From assembly GCA_021186555.1 (NCBI GenBank), contig JAJKFL010000005.1, positions 51,057,635 through 51,121,634 of the forward strand: DNA of 64,000 nt, read 5' to 3'. This DNA is from Reticulitermes speratus. Its lineage: Eukaryota; Arthropoda; Insecta; Blattodea; Rhinotermitidae. Below are positions 11,111 through 20,945 of this stretch, piece after piece. How positions within the stretch are numbered: position 1 is the first letter of the stretch; each line of letters starts with the position of its first letter. The translations under genes were made by a program, and so were the position numbers. The notes beneath the pieces were generated by a model, which was given only the letters and a program-made list of their open reading frames with translations, had not been told where the DNA came from and made no database searches.

Positions 11111-14100
11111 GTACGTTGAATTGAAATATGTTTTTGTATGTTGCATATTTGTTTAAAGTCATTAAAGTGACATAACCTTGCATTTTGATTTAATTCAATT
11201 TTATTTCATCCCTTTGACAGCAGCTTGTATAGGATACATCAATATTTCTGTTTTATTAAAAAATCTATATGTGAATTCTCACATGTGTCTTATATAAAAT
11301 ATATTTACCCTTACATATACATATATAAAATTGTAAACCATTTTAGGTTTTTTTACAGTTATTTTACAAAATGCTTATCAATCTGTCAAATCTATATCAC
11401 CTACTTTTATACAAACAATATTCTTCTACTGAATAAAAGGACTGCTGCAGTAAAAACAATTTCACCTTCCTACTAAAATGTTGGATGTCTTGCAGTTTGG
11501 ATTTAATATGTTTCCTGATATTCCACGACCATTGAACACACAATACAGATGCTATTCAGTCTCGATGCTTCCTGGAAATGAACGCCAGGATGTTGAAAGA
11601 GGTGGAAAAAGTAAGTTGAGTAACTGGTAGCAGATGCTTATTTTAAGTGGTATTGTAATTTTGCCCAGAAGTTTCATGGAATGTCTGACATATATACATT
11701 TTTGACTATGTGGGCCCTTGGTCTTTTAGTTTATATTAACAAACTTGCTTTTGAATTGCAATTTCTTAAAAAGCTCTGCAGAAAATGAAGTGTAATTTTA
11801 ACACCCACTGTGTTTCAGTTATAATGCCTCCATCAGCACTGGATCAGTTGTCACGGCTGCATATATTGTTTCCAATGTTATTCAAGTTGACCAATAAGAG
11901 GACAAATCGCATCACACATTGTGGAGTGTTAGAGTTTGTGGCCGATGAAGGCAAAGTGTATCTTCCGTACTGGGTATGATATCAGTATTATTTAGTATAA
12001 ATTAATGTTTTTGTTGGTTAAAATAAGCCCTGAGCGGTAGTTGCAAGATATTATTTATTTTTCATTACAATAATATTATTTATAAACTTGGAATGTTACA
12101 GATGATGCACAATTTACTCCTTGAAGAAGGAGATTTTATTCAGATTGAGAGTGTATCACTGCCTGTTGCAACATTCTCACGTTTCCAGCCACAGTCAATA
12201 GATTTCTTGGATATTACAAATCCAAAAGCCGTTTTAGAAAATGGATTACGTAGCTTTGCATGTCTCACAACTGGTGATGTGATTGCTATCAAGTATAATC
12301 AACGGATATATGAACTGTGTGTTTTGGAAACAAAGCCTGGACCTGCTGTCAGCATCATAGAATGTGATATGAATGTAAGTATTTAGGAAACAAAGCCTGG
12401 GCCTGGTGTTAGTGTCACAGAATGTGATATGAATATAAGTATTTAACATATGTGATAGTACAGGACTGCATAAATTAAATGACTGAGGGGTTGTGGTTCA
12501 TATCTGGAAAAGTTTACTGTTATTGTTTTCAGTGGTGTGTATCGTTTATGAAATGTTATTCGCACAATGTGCTTACATTCTATAAATGCTCATTTAACAA
12601 TATTTGATACTTACTGTGTACATAGTTTTTAAAAGTGTTTATTGTAGTCATAACTACAAATTAATAAAGTTTGTTTAAAGTTTCATTTTTTTAGTGGAAC
12701 AAATACTATAACATTCATTGTATGTGTGCTGTTTCCAATTTAAATCTTGGACAGATTTTAATGGCAAGTGGCATTAGTTACTCAGCGTTCATACTTTTAA
12801 ATTTCTGTTGCCATTTATGGAAGATAGACGGTAGTATGTTGTGTGCTGCTGCAGGTTGAGTTTGCCCCCCAGTTGGATACAAGGAACCAGAGCGAGTTAA
12901 GAAGCCGGATGAAAGAGATGGTAGTAGATCCAGCTGAACTGATGCCCGAGCCTACGGGCTTCGTCGCCTTCCGTGGAGAAGGAAACAGGTGCGGTGCTTT
13001 GTTTTGATTCTCAAAGCTGTGTATTATAGGATTTTGGAAGTTGTTTTACATGATTTTCTAATTAAAAAGACAATATCACATTGTTTTGAATTTGAATTTA
13101 TTTACATTCTGCAAATCCAAAAGAAGGTTAAATAAAACCTTTGGATGTAGAACAAGTCAAGAAAATTTTACACATGTACGTACATACACATGCATACTTA
13201 CACACACACATACAGCAGTTGTTGGTAAGACAATATCACATTGTTTTGAATTTGAATTTATTTACATTCTGCAAATCCAAAAGAAGGTTAAATAAAACCT
13301 TTGGATGTAGAACAAGTCAAGAAAATTTTACACATGTACATACATACACATGCATACTTACACACACACATACAGCAGTTGTTGGTACAATACAATTAGC
13401 TTAAAACTGATTAATTAATTTATTTAATATTGTATTCACCGTGCATCTTGTATAAATTAAAATTAAAACCAACTTGATGCACAATCACTATTAAAAAAAC
13501 TTTAATAGTAGATTAATTAACCCGAATTAAACCGATTAATTAACCGAAACATGTCGGGTTAATTAATCTACTCTTAAAGTTTTTTTAATAGTGATTGTGC
13601 ATCAAGTTGGTTTTAATTTTAATTGATTAATTTAGTTTATTATTCTCGATTTACATTGAAGTATTCATCTGTAGAGTAGAGGGGATGAGCATGGAAATAA
13701 TTCTTTAGTGCTGATTTAAATTCTTTAGGGTTATCACTTAAATTTTTGATGCTTTGTAGGAGACTATTAAACACTTTTATGCCAATTGAGTAGACTCCAT
13801 TTTGATATAGTGATGCATTTGATGAGGGTTGGTGAAAGTTATATTTTTGTCTAGTAATTATGTTATAGACATCAGAATTTAATTTGAATTTAATTTTGTT
13901 GTTAATTACAGATAAGAGAAGTGGTAGTATATCTTGTGATTGAAGAGGTAGAATTTTTAAATTCTGAAATAAATCTCTCCACGAGTCTCTACTTCTGCAT
14001 CCTGTAATAATTCTAATTATATTCTTTTGTATTTTAAAATTTTTTGCACTACATACATGAAGAGTTCCCCCAGAATAATAATCCATAGTTCATAATAGAA

Positions 14101-16540
14101 TGGAAATAGGCATAGTAAACCATCATCAGTGTTTCCTGTGACATAAGGGGCTTAACTGATCTCATTACATAGCAAGCTGCACTTAATTTATGCATAATTT
14201 TTTCAATATGAATTTTCCAAGATATTATACTGTCTACATATATTTTGTTATTATGAGTGCCAAAGTGACTTCCATGCTTGGTTATGTTTTTAGTAATAAG
14301 TGGTTACTTTGTGTCTGCATTTGTTTTGTCAGTCACATTTGCTTAACTTCAGAGAACTCGAGACTAGTCAAAGTTTTGTTGTTGATTGATTACGGTATTT
14401 TGTGTCGCACAGAGCAGCAATGAACACGGATAGCACTAGTTCAAGTGCAAAATATTTAGCTTCATGAACTTTGTAATTAATGCAAATAATTAGGATATTT
14501 TTGGGTTCTGTGTGGTGCCATATGGACATCATCGATGGTGTATAATACCAACAGATGGTTAATATGTTAAAGGTTGGATGGTAAGAAGAAGAAGGACCAG
14601 GCCAGTAGCAGTAAAACTGATATGAAAGTGACTTACCAGAGAGGAGTACCAGATTACAATTACAAGATTGGAACTCTGAGGTTCATAAGAAATTCCAGAC
14701 CGCCATCAAAAGAGGTAAGTAAAGTGCCGTCAACATCTGTACTACGTAAGACGTGTAACTGCCACCCACTGTCAAACATTATGAATAGTGATGTCAGTGC
14801 AGGAGCCATGCCTCAGCTTATCATTTGTAACAGAAGACTGTTTTCACCAACAAACTGGATTGACCTTGATTTCACGCTTCCGCCGCGATGTTGATGTAAT
14901 CTGTGGTCTTCTGGGTAATTACACGGCATCGTGTGGTAATTATTTACCGACACGTTGTCCCAAAACGTCGGTAAATAATTACCACACGACGCCGTGTAAT
15001 TACCCAAAAGACCACAGATTACAAACTGGATTGAAATTTAAGGAAAAAAGCTAGTAAAGTGCTACATTTGGAGCATAGCTTTGTATGGTGCTGAAACGTG
15101 GACACTTCGGAAAGTAGATCAAAAATACCAGTCTAGGTCTTTTGCACACTGAAACTTATACTTTGTAGTGTTTTGCTTACATATGTTTTGCGTAACTACG
15201 TTCCTACTCAGATTACGGTCTTCTGAGATGTGACTGCGTGTAGTTTGGTGATTGATGCCATTGTTTTGTGGGAACCTGCTGCTTTTATTTGTAGGCTAGA
15301 TGAGGCAGCCTCAAGGTGAAGACAGACGGTGATTTTCTGTGAAATGTCCGAATCTGTGTACCAGACTACAGGGGTCATTGCAATCCTGAAGATGAAGGCA
15401 AAGGTTACTCCAAAACATTGCTACCAGTCTGCTATATTGCGCTGAGTCACGGGCCTCAAGCCTATAGTCTTAGGCGGAATATAAAGGAGTTAAGTTTGAG
15501 AAAGCCACTGGACTCAAGGTTCGTGGGTTCGATCCCGACCGAGGTCGATGGATTATTAAGGGTGATAAAAATCTGGAGCACCACTTCCTTCAGAGGGGAA
15601 GTAAAGCCGTCGGTCCCATGTCGTAGATTTACGGCATGTAAAAGAACCTTATGGCATGAATAGAACTAGTAGTGCTTGTAAGCGAAATTCAAGCGGCCAT
15701 TTCTCACCCAAGTTTCGTGACTGCCTGCCCGATGGCTCTGGCGGTCACATCAGGATTTAGTTGAACAGCGCGGCGAGTCGGCTGGTCTCCGAACTGCCAC
15801 AAAATGCGCAGACCACGTAACCTCGGAAAGAGGAGGCCCAGGCCCATATAGGGCTGTCGAGCCATGGTTATTATTATTATATTATAATAAGTTTGAGAAA
15901 ACAAGGGCCAGACACATCTGCTGCGTGTTTTGCAATTGTTTTTAACCTTTGTGTTATACATCTTCCATGTAATGAGTGATTTACAGGTAAGATTTATTCC
16001 AAATTATTGCACAGTTTATACCATATAGAAGTCACTCCAACATGTTTCAGCTAACATACACAGCCATCTTCAGGGAGTACACACAAAGATCATGTTTGGT
16101 TAAAAGTGTATAACATTGTCGAAGATTAAGGTAAAATGTATATTTCAAAGTTAATTACAATGTACTTACACATAATCATTGTCTGTGTAATACAAACACA
16201 CTGTAATTATCTTTGAAATGTACATTTTACCGTAATCTTCCACAATGTTAAATATTTTTAACTGAACATGACCGTTGTGTGTATTCCCTGAAGATGACTA
16301 CATATGTCAGCTGAAACATGTTGGGGTAACTTGTATATGGTATAAACTGTGCAGTAATGTGGAATAAATCTTAAGTGTGCATAAAGTTCAAATGCTGTTG
16401 CAAAAATGATATGTTATGTGATTGAACTGTGTATTGTGTTTCTCTTTCCTCTTTTTTAGAACAAGGAACCAGCTGAAGAATTCAAAGCATTCACTGGAGA
16501 GGGATTTTCACTTCGTCAGTCTAAATCCAAGAAATCGTAG
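11108..16540 (+). CDS. UFD1: UFD1: ubiquitin fusion degradation protein 1 (spliced gene)
   Basis: UFD1 pairs with NPL4 as the cofactor that brings ubiquitinated proteins to the p97/Cdc48 unfoldase, for example in ER-associated degradation. Joined exons: 11108-11110, 11496-11610, 11819-11973, 12102-12374, 12855-12988, 14573-14714, 16460-16540; 903 nt, 300 residues, close to human UFD1 at about 307. Residues 2-180 match the N-terminal double-psi barrel and alpha/beta roll, with signatures [37 protein letters not shown] and IIECDMN. Two SHP boxes that bind p97 follow: FRGEGNRL (221-228, split by intron 5) and FTGEGFSL near the C-terminus. The block [19 protein letters not shown] matches the conserved NPL4-contact region. 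All introns are GT-AG and all phases agree. Oddity: codons about 188-205 in exon 5 read out of the ancestral frame. Identity is very secure. Confidence 0.96.
11496..11610 (+). CDS. UFD1: UFD1 coding exon 2
   Basis: Acceptor TTGCAG, donor GTAAGT, 115 nt, ends in phase 1. Encodes the N-terminal strand of the barrel, including [13 protein letters not shown] and [10 protein letters not shown]. Confidence 0.95.
11819..11973 (+). CDS. UFD1: UFD1 coding exon 3
   Basis: Acceptor TTTCAG, donor GTATGA, 155 nt, phase 1 to 0. Encodes [14 protein letters not shown] through [13 protein letters not shown], core of the ubiquitin-binding N domain. Confidence 0.96.
12102..12374 (+). CDS. UFD1: UFD1 coding exon 4
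   Basis: Acceptor TTACAG, donor GTAAGT, 273 nt, phase 0 to 0. Encodes [11 protein letters not shown] through [16 protein letters not shown]. Its last 49 nt and its donor are duplicated directly downstream in the intron. Confidence 0.97.
12326..12445 (+). repeat. 60-bp tandem duplication across the UFD1 exon 4 donor
   Basis: Units 12326-12385 and 12386-12445 differ at seven positions. Unit 1 holds the end of exon 4 and the working donor GTAAGT. Unit 2 has ATAAGT at the same place, so its donor is dead. Confidence 0.93.
12855..12988 (+). CDS. UFD1: UFD1 coding exon 5 (contains paired frameshifts)
   Basis: Acceptor CTGCAG, donor GTGCGG, 134 nt, phase 0 to 2. It opens VEFAP and closes [20 protein letters not shown], both in frame. 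Between them, a different frame encodes [17 protein letters not shown], which matches the conserved GYKEPER block of UFD1. The frame is lost after a 6-C run (12865-12870) and regained near 12919-12926. The exon has no stop codon in the used frame. Confidence 0.9.
13069..13388 (+). repeat. 160-bp tandem duplication in UFD1 intron 5
   Basis: GACAATATCACATTG recurs at a 160-bp offset and the two units are nearly identical through a CA-rich segment ending in GCAGTTGTTGGTA. The near identity implies a recent event. The open frames in it are incidental. Confidence 0.95.
13429..13627. mobile_element. Fold-back element in UFD1 intron 5 (CACCGTGCAT family)
   Basis: The left tail CACCGTGCATCTTG is followed by an arm with ACCAACTTGATGCACA; the right arm at 13576-13625 is its complement. 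The centre keeps only the 3' half of the ribozyme motif (CCGAAACATGTCGGG, near 13543). It is a deletion relative of the element at 17755-18735. Confidence 0.75.
13640..14195 (-). pseudogene. LINE reverse transcriptase C-terminal fragment
   Basis: The minus strand from 14086 reads 148 residues with the post-RT signature of insect non-LTR elements: [47 protein letters not shown] and [19 protein letters not shown]. Upstream, to about 14195, another frame continues the match ([20 protein letters not shown]), so there is a frameshift near 14080. 5'-truncated and antisense to UFD1 within intron 5. A Jockey/CR1-like clade is likely but not proven. Confidence 0.8.
14573..14714 (+). CDS. UFD1: UFD1 coding exon 6
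   Basis: The acceptor ends in AAAG, a weaker form than CAG; the donor is GTAAGT. 142 nt, phase 2 to 0. Encodes the rest of SHP box 1 (RLDGKKKK) and the NPL4-contact block [14 protein letters not shown] to [11 protein letters not shown]. Confidence 0.95.
14876..15022. mobile_element. Palindromic element family P, copy 1 (UFD1 intron 6)
   Basis: Long near-perfect hairpin: GTGGTCTTCTGGGTAATTAC and its complement surround TTTACCGACACGTTGTCCC. The end CCGCCGCGATGTTGATGTAA recurs at 19921, 22175 (complement) and 30672 (complement). The centre resembles the 3' part of the hammerhead-like motif (CGTTGTCCCAAAACGTCGG), with G lost from GAAAC. Confidence 0.75.
15023..15131 (+). pseudogene. RTE-like LINE fragment
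   Basis: Nearly identical, on the opposite strand, to part of the LINE remnant at 48933-49373: GCTAGTAAAGTGCTACATTT through GGACACTTCGGAAAGTAGAT. A short internal fragment abutting the palindrome at 14876-15022. Confidence 0.75.
15190..15425. repeat. Dispersed repeat family Q, copy 3 (weak)
   Basis: Diverged version of the blocks at 3060 and 9745. It ends with CCTGAAGATGAAGGC followed by CCAAAACATTG, which loosely resembles the CUGAAGAU-stem-GAAAC motif found elsewhere here. Confidence 0.35.
15440..15880 (+). mobile_element. SINE family S3 in UFD1 intron 6
   Basis: tRNA-like B box GGGTTCGATCCC near 15527, then a long body with AGGGGAAGTAAAGCCGTCGG, CACCCAAGTTTCGTGACTGC and GGCCCATATAGGGCTG, closing with a short (ATT)n tail. 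The 3' body recurs inverted at 37261-37446. RNA polymerase III-derived origin is inferred from the B box. Confidence 0.7.
16031..16080 (-). ncRNA. Hammerhead-like motif H2
   Basis: Minus strand: stem I ACUCC with GGAGU, core CUGAAGA, unpaired U, stem II GGCU/AGCU, GAAAC, then AUGUU placing AC/GU as a two-pair stem III. All core bases fit. Antisense to UFD1 transcription. Confidence 0.6.
16281..16330 (+). ncRNA. Hammerhead-like motif H2b (decayed stem II)
   Basis: CUGAAGA and GAAACAUGUU are kept and stem I CCC/GGG can form, but stem II is mismatched. It would lie in the UFD1 pre-mRNA sense strand of intron 6. Confidence 0.45.
16460..16540 (+). CDS. UFD1: UFD1 terminal coding exon 7
   Basis: Acceptor TTTTTTAG, 81 nt including TAG at 16538-16540. 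Encodes [20 protein letters not shown] plus a basic SKSKKS tail. [11 protein letters not shown] is the second p97-binding SHP box. Confidence 0.95.
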   Translation, partial: NKEPAEEFKAFTGEGFSLRQSKSKKS

Positions 16541-17754
16541 TGTGTTGTGCATAATTTAAAAAATCTGGAGGTAAAATTACATATTTATGAAATCACAGTA
16601 GATATAAGTTTATATCTCATAAGGGTGAAATGAAAGCAACATGGACATTTAAAGTTTTGGGTAACGAGGTTTTTGTTTTACTATCATAAATATACTGCGA
16701 GGTGGGGGCGGGGGGTGCACCCAGAATATATGTTTCAGCTATTTAAGAACATTGTTTCTCTCAATATAGAGCTGTGAGCTTCTATACTGAAACATAAAAG
16801 GATTAATTTTGTGTATTTATATTTGGTATATTTTGTTCTTTAATTTTTTTTCGAAAAGCCTGGGAGGTGAGGTGTGCGTCTCTGCCATGCCAATGCCCAT
16901 GGCCTTTGTTGTCTGTTTCTGTAATTGGAATGGTGGTTTCCTGAGCAGATCTCTGAGTTGTGAAAGAGTACCAGCTGAGTGAAATGTAATGTTCAGTGCG
17001 GACTAATGAATGTTTCTTAAGCTGAGGCCAGAATGAGGAAGTAATGTCTTGTGGGCTTGCCATTTGTAGGGGTACAGTTGTTTTGTTTGGAGCACAGTGT
17101 TGACAGTTTGTGTATTCGTTAGAGGGGTGAGGTACATTTGAAGGAACAAACTTTTTGAGATTATTATATATAGCTGACCTAGACAGTGGCACACAGTGTC
17201 CTTTTGTGCTAGCATTTGAATGGACCATCAGTCAGCGGAAGCAGTTTGGGAACTCCTTTATAATTTCAGGTATCTCACAACTGAGCAAATAGTTATATTC
17301 CTGAGAGTTGCTGTAGAGTTTGAAATTTTTTGTTACTTCTGTGGTTAAATTTCGCTTTATTTCCAACAAAAAAATCTGCAATTCAGTTAATTTCAGCATT
17401 CGTTTTAGTTGTTTATAAATTATTGTTTCCTTGCTTGAGACAGTTTAATTTTTTTAAGTCTTCACCGACATAATTAAAGTAAAAAATAATTTACATGTAA
17501 TTATATTAATTTGAGATTTGTGTATGTTAAAATCTTGTTACGTTTGAGATATCTGTATAGTCGTACTGAAAGTTTCAGAGTTGACGTATGTTCTTTCATG
17601 TCCTGATGTATCCTTACTGTTACATCACCATATTATGTAATTCCAGTCATTAGATAATTTAACAAGGCATTAAAGCAGAACTCAGAGCCTGCTTTCATGT
17701 TGCATAGATTTATAATTCAGTGTATTGGTTAATAATAATATTATTTAATTTACT
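16541..17754. other. UFD1 3' flank, presumed 3' UTR
   Basis: No gene recognised. ATTAAA near 17473 and 17669 are possible polyadenylation signals; I see no canonical AATAAA close to the stop codon. A minus-strand open frame of 141 codons (16803-17228) has no domain I know. GGGGTGCACCCAGAAT near 16712 resembles the end of the element at 1122. Confidence 0.4.
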
Positions 17755-17850
17755 TAATATTGTTTTCACCGTGCATCTTGTATATATTAAAAACAAGACC
17801 AACTAGATGCACAATCACTATTAAAGAACTTTAATAGTAGTGTTACATTA

Positions 17851-17900
17851 AACCCGACATGTTTCGGTCAGGTACCTGACCATCTTCAGGGATACACTAC
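17851..17900 (-). ncRNA. Hammerhead-like motif H3
   Basis: Minus strand: AUCC, CUGAAGA, U, stem II GGUCAG/CUGACC with GUAC loop, GAAACAUGUC, GGGU. Stem II plus its loop is a perfect 16-bp DNA palindrome. Confidence 0.6.
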
Positions 17901-18625
17901 ATTTTTTGTATGTGTTTAACATATGGACTACGCAATTTAATGTAGTATACCCCTGAAGATGGTCAGGTACCTGACCATCTTCAGGGGTACACTACATTTT
18001 TTGTATGTGTTTAACATATGGACTACGCAATTTAATGTAGTATACCCCTGAAGATGGTCAGGTACCTGACCATCTTCAGGGGTACACTACATTTTTTGTA
18101 TGTGTTTAACATATGGACTACGCAATTGAATGTAGTGTACCCCTGAAGATGGTCAGGTACCTGACCATCTTCAGGGGTATACTACATTTTTTGTATGTGT
18201 TTAACATATGGACTACGCAATTTAATGTAGTGTACCCCTGAAGACGGTCAGGTACCTGACCATCTTCAGGGGTATACTACATTTTTTGTATGTGTTTAAC
18301 ATATGGACTACGCAATTTAATGTAGTGTACCCCTGAAGACGGTCAGGTACCTGACCATCTTCAGGGGTATACTACATTTTTTGTATGTGTTTAACATATG
18401 GACTACGCAATTTAATGTAGTGTACCCCTGAAGACGGTCAGGTACCTGACCATCTTCAGGGGTATACTACATTTTTTGTATGTGTTTAACATATGGACTA
18501 CGCAATTTAATGTAGTGTACCCCTGAAGACGGTCAGGTACCTGACCATCTTCAGGGGTATACTACATTTTTTGTATGTGTTTAACATATGGACTACGCAA
18601 TTTAATGTAGTATACCCCTGAAGAC
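17866..18625. repeat. 95-bp x 8 tandem array of half-ribozyme palindromes
   Basis: GGTCAGGTACCTGACC recurs at 17866, 17961, 18056, 18151, 18246, 18341, 18436, 18531 and 18626, exactly 95 bp apart. Each unit is itself nearly palindromic, with ACTACATT near one end and AATGTAGT near the other. Early units read GAAGAT, later units GAAGAC, so the array evolved in blocks. Confidence 0.96.
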
Positions 18626-18660
18626 GGTCAGGTACCTGACCGAAACATGTCGGGTTTGAT
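18611..18660 (+). ncRNA. Hammerhead-like motif H3b
   Basis: ACCC, CUGAAGA, unpaired C, stem II GGUCAG/CUGACC, GAAACAUGUC, GGGU. All three stems pair and the core is intact; cleavage would be expected after GUC. Confidence 0.62.
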
Positions 18661-18735
18661 GTAGTACTACTATTAAAGTTTTTAATAGTGATTGTGCATC
18701 TAGTTGGTCTTGGTTTTTAATTAATTATATTATTT

Positions 18736-19159
18736 TTTTTTAAATTTTGTGTGGGACATTTACATAATGCAGGTTCTTTACAGTAAGATTTGTCAGGTGT
18801 AAACTTAAAGTTTTGCATCATTGCCATGTGTGTACTTTTTCACTTGTTCATGTAAAAGTTATGATGTCAGCATCAAGTTTGATTCTACAATGGCTTTTAA
18901 CAGTGGTTCGTTAATATCAGTGGAATTGTTTCATATTCATGTTTTCTTGCCACGCAGTTCCAAGGGTTCCCATCCTGTAACTTATTTGTTAATGAAACAT
19001 ATTTTATTTTTTGGTAGGTGGTAGCACTTGTAATAGGAGTACCATGCACGTGATAGTGCTAGAGTCAGTCAGCCAGATGCTGTTCAGGGGATAAATTGAT
19101 GTGCAATGTTAATGACATTGGAAACTTGGTCCCGGGAAGGAGTTCTATTTTGTGGGTGA
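18736..19159. other. Non-coding stretch, nothing recognised
   Basis: Short open frames only; no TIRs, SINE boxes or domains seen. Confidence 0.4.
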
Positions 19160-19330
19160 GACGTACTTCCCCCATCAAAACTCGTTGTCAGTTGACAGAG
19201 GTGTTTGGTGATGACATAACGAGAGCGCGGAATGTCGCAAAATATTGTGGAGAGTTCAGAAGTGGTCGAAAGGACATCCGTGATGACGATTGTACCAGTT
19301 GGCCCACCACGTCGAGGGCAGAGGTGGGTG
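19160..19330 (+). pseudogene. Mariner-type transposase N-terminal fragment
   Basis: Reads RCQLTEVFGDD, ARNVAKYCGEFRSGRKDI, then DDDCTSWPTTS, the helix-turn-helix pattern of mariner-like transposases (L.EV.GD..., W...FR.GR..., D..RSGRP.TS). The expected RSGRP is changed and the frame runs into unrelated sequence. A relic. Confidence 0.65.
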
Positions 19331-19744
19331 CAGCCCGTTGTGCGTACCCCAAATTGTTCTTTGTCATATATATACTATTTTTGTTCTTAAGAAGCAATCG
19401 TGCAGTTTGTTTGTCATCCTACGCTGTGTACACTCATTTCAGAGGTCTGTCATACTTTTGGTGGGCAGGGAGGTTATTTAATGATGCTCTCGGCGTCCAA
19501 CGCTGTACAGCATAGATGGTAGATAAGTGAATATCAGTATGGAACTCTCTGGAGTGATACTTGTGCTGTGTAGGTAAAGAAATATATATAAAATCAGTCA
19601 GAGCTTACTATTTATTGCTGTATTTATATGCTTAAGTGCATCTTGGGTGTTATTCTGTTGTCACATCATGTTTAAAATCAAAGTATTTTACGGTAACCAA
19701 ATTTACCTTTGAAAGGTATCTGCTGTGGAATGCAGCCTACACTC

Positions 19745-19870
19745 TTAACCCTTTAAAGAACAATTGTTACTGTATGTACCACCTGAATATGGCGTACAGT
19801 AACACCGCCCACAGAGTGTACACATGTGTATGTGTTTCGTAGCTGCCGACGATAAACAGTGATTATTTAA
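19745..19870. mobile_element. piggyBac-like MITE fragment
   Basis: Starts TTAACCCTTTAAAG, the terminal repeat plus TTAA target of the family at 29942, 32687 and 40096. It continues with diverged internal sequence (GTACCACCTGAATATG, GCCCACAGAGTGT, AAACAGTGATTATTT). The far end is not clear. Confidence 0.55.
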
Positions 19871-19920
19871 CTAAACGGTATTAACTGGTTGGTCTTTGTA
19901 ATGGATATATGATGTTGATT

Positions 19921-20032
19921 TCAGGCATCCGCCGCGATGTTGATATAATCTGTGGTCTTCTGGGTAATTACACGGCGTCGTGTGGTAAATAATTACCACA
20001 TGATGCCGTGCAATTACCCAGAAGACCACGAT
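19921..20032. mobile_element. Palindromic element family P, copy 2
   Basis: CCGCCGCGATGTTGATATAA leads into a hairpin built on GTGGTCTTCTGGGTAATTAC. It is shorter than the 14876 copy because the ribozyme-like centre is missing. Confidence 0.75.
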
Positions 20033-20111
20033 ATATGATGTGTTTACTGTGAGGTAGGAGCTGAACTTTTAAGTGTATTCTGAAGAATTCAGTGCTTCAG
20101 TGCAGTTATTC

Positions 20112-20290
20112 ACTGGCCTGTCACAGTGGAGGCAGGGGCGGGTTTTGTTCCATGCAATTCACTTTTCCCCTGTCAGTATCATTCCACTATAGTGCTCTGT
20201 ACTCAATGCCATCTTAATACTACTGTTATTGGAAGGACAAGTGGGCAAAGCCTGGGAACCTCCAAAAAAGTCAATGCTTTGCTGGATATC
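20112..20290 (+). mobile_element. SINE family S5 fragment
   Basis: The 3' body aligns with the complement of 60130-60270: CACTTTTCCCCTGTCA, ATTCCACTATAGTGCTC. The tRNA-like head is lost. Confidence 0.5.
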
Positions 20291-20640
20291 CCGGCATGTG
20301 GGACAAGAATGTACTTTAATTTGGAGTATATATATGTATATAATGTCTTTAATGTATTTTGAGATAACGTACATGAAGTGTAGGGGTTCTTTGAATACTG
20401 ATTGATTCTTGTGTTATTTAATGACAGTTTCTCAACTGCATTGGTTACAGTAAGGTGTTAATGTGGTTACAGATGATAAATTTAAAAAAGTATGGAAGGA
20501 TGTTGTCTGGTGTATTATAAGTTACCGACCAAGTATTTAATTTGGAGGGAATGTGGGAAGTTGTGGGAAATTTTTACGTTATGATAACTGGTTTGAGAAT
20601 TGAACCCAAAACCAGCATATTACAAACCATTAAGTGATGT

Positions 20641-20945
20641 TGAACAGTGAGGTAGCTCATTATAGTGACTTTGTTGCCTGATGGACGATGCAGGGTTTGT
20701 TTCGTGGCAAATTCTGGGACTTTTCCCCTTCTCCACTACGTCCATACTGGCTGTCGATACCACTGAACCTTATTTCCGTTTGGCACTGTCGTTTCTTTTC
20801 CCATGGGTAAAGCGGCCGCTGTGTGGATCCAGTCGCCAATTGCCCTCTGGTGGCAAGGTTGTGAATGCGTGGTACTGTACATCCACTTCCCCATACGTCT
20901 TCATGGCATGGTGCTGTGTAGGTTCAATTCAAGGGCGTAGAAAGC
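20641..20945 (+). mobile_element. Probable SINE S2-like copy (old)
   Basis: A head like GAGGTAGCTCATTATAGTGAC, then TTTTCCCATGGGTAAAGCGGC and a GTGGCAAGGTTGTGAATGCG stretch, follow the S2 order. Divergence is high, so the call is tentative. Confidence 0.4.

Larger units (their letters stand above)
15986..16372. mobile_element. Inverted-repeat element with ribozyme-like motifs (UFD1 intron 6)
   Basis: Arms of about 180 bp begin with AAGATTTATTCCA and contain GTTTATACCATATA. Motif H2 (16031-16080, minus) sits in the left arm and a decayed partner (16281-16330, plus) in the right. It ends about 88 bp before the exon 7 acceptor. Non-coding and non-autonomous. Confidence 0.75.
17755..18735. mobile_element. 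Inverted-repeat element with ribozyme motifs and a 95-bp array
   Basis: The left tail CACCGTGCATCTTG and an arm with ACCAACTAGATGCACA face the complementary right arm at about 18675-18720. Just inside each arm lies a hammerhead-like motif, and between them eight 95-bp units (17866-18625). Non-coding. This is the longest member of the fold-back family also at 5281 and 13429. Confidence 0.8.

Noticed and set aside
13086-13404. Overlapping 69- and 87-codon frames in UFD1 intron 5
   Set aside because: They arise from the 160-bp tandem duplication and fall inside an intron.
16803-17228. 141-codon minus-strand open frame beyond UFD1
   Set aside because: No domain recognised and it lies in the likely 3' flank of a + strand gene.
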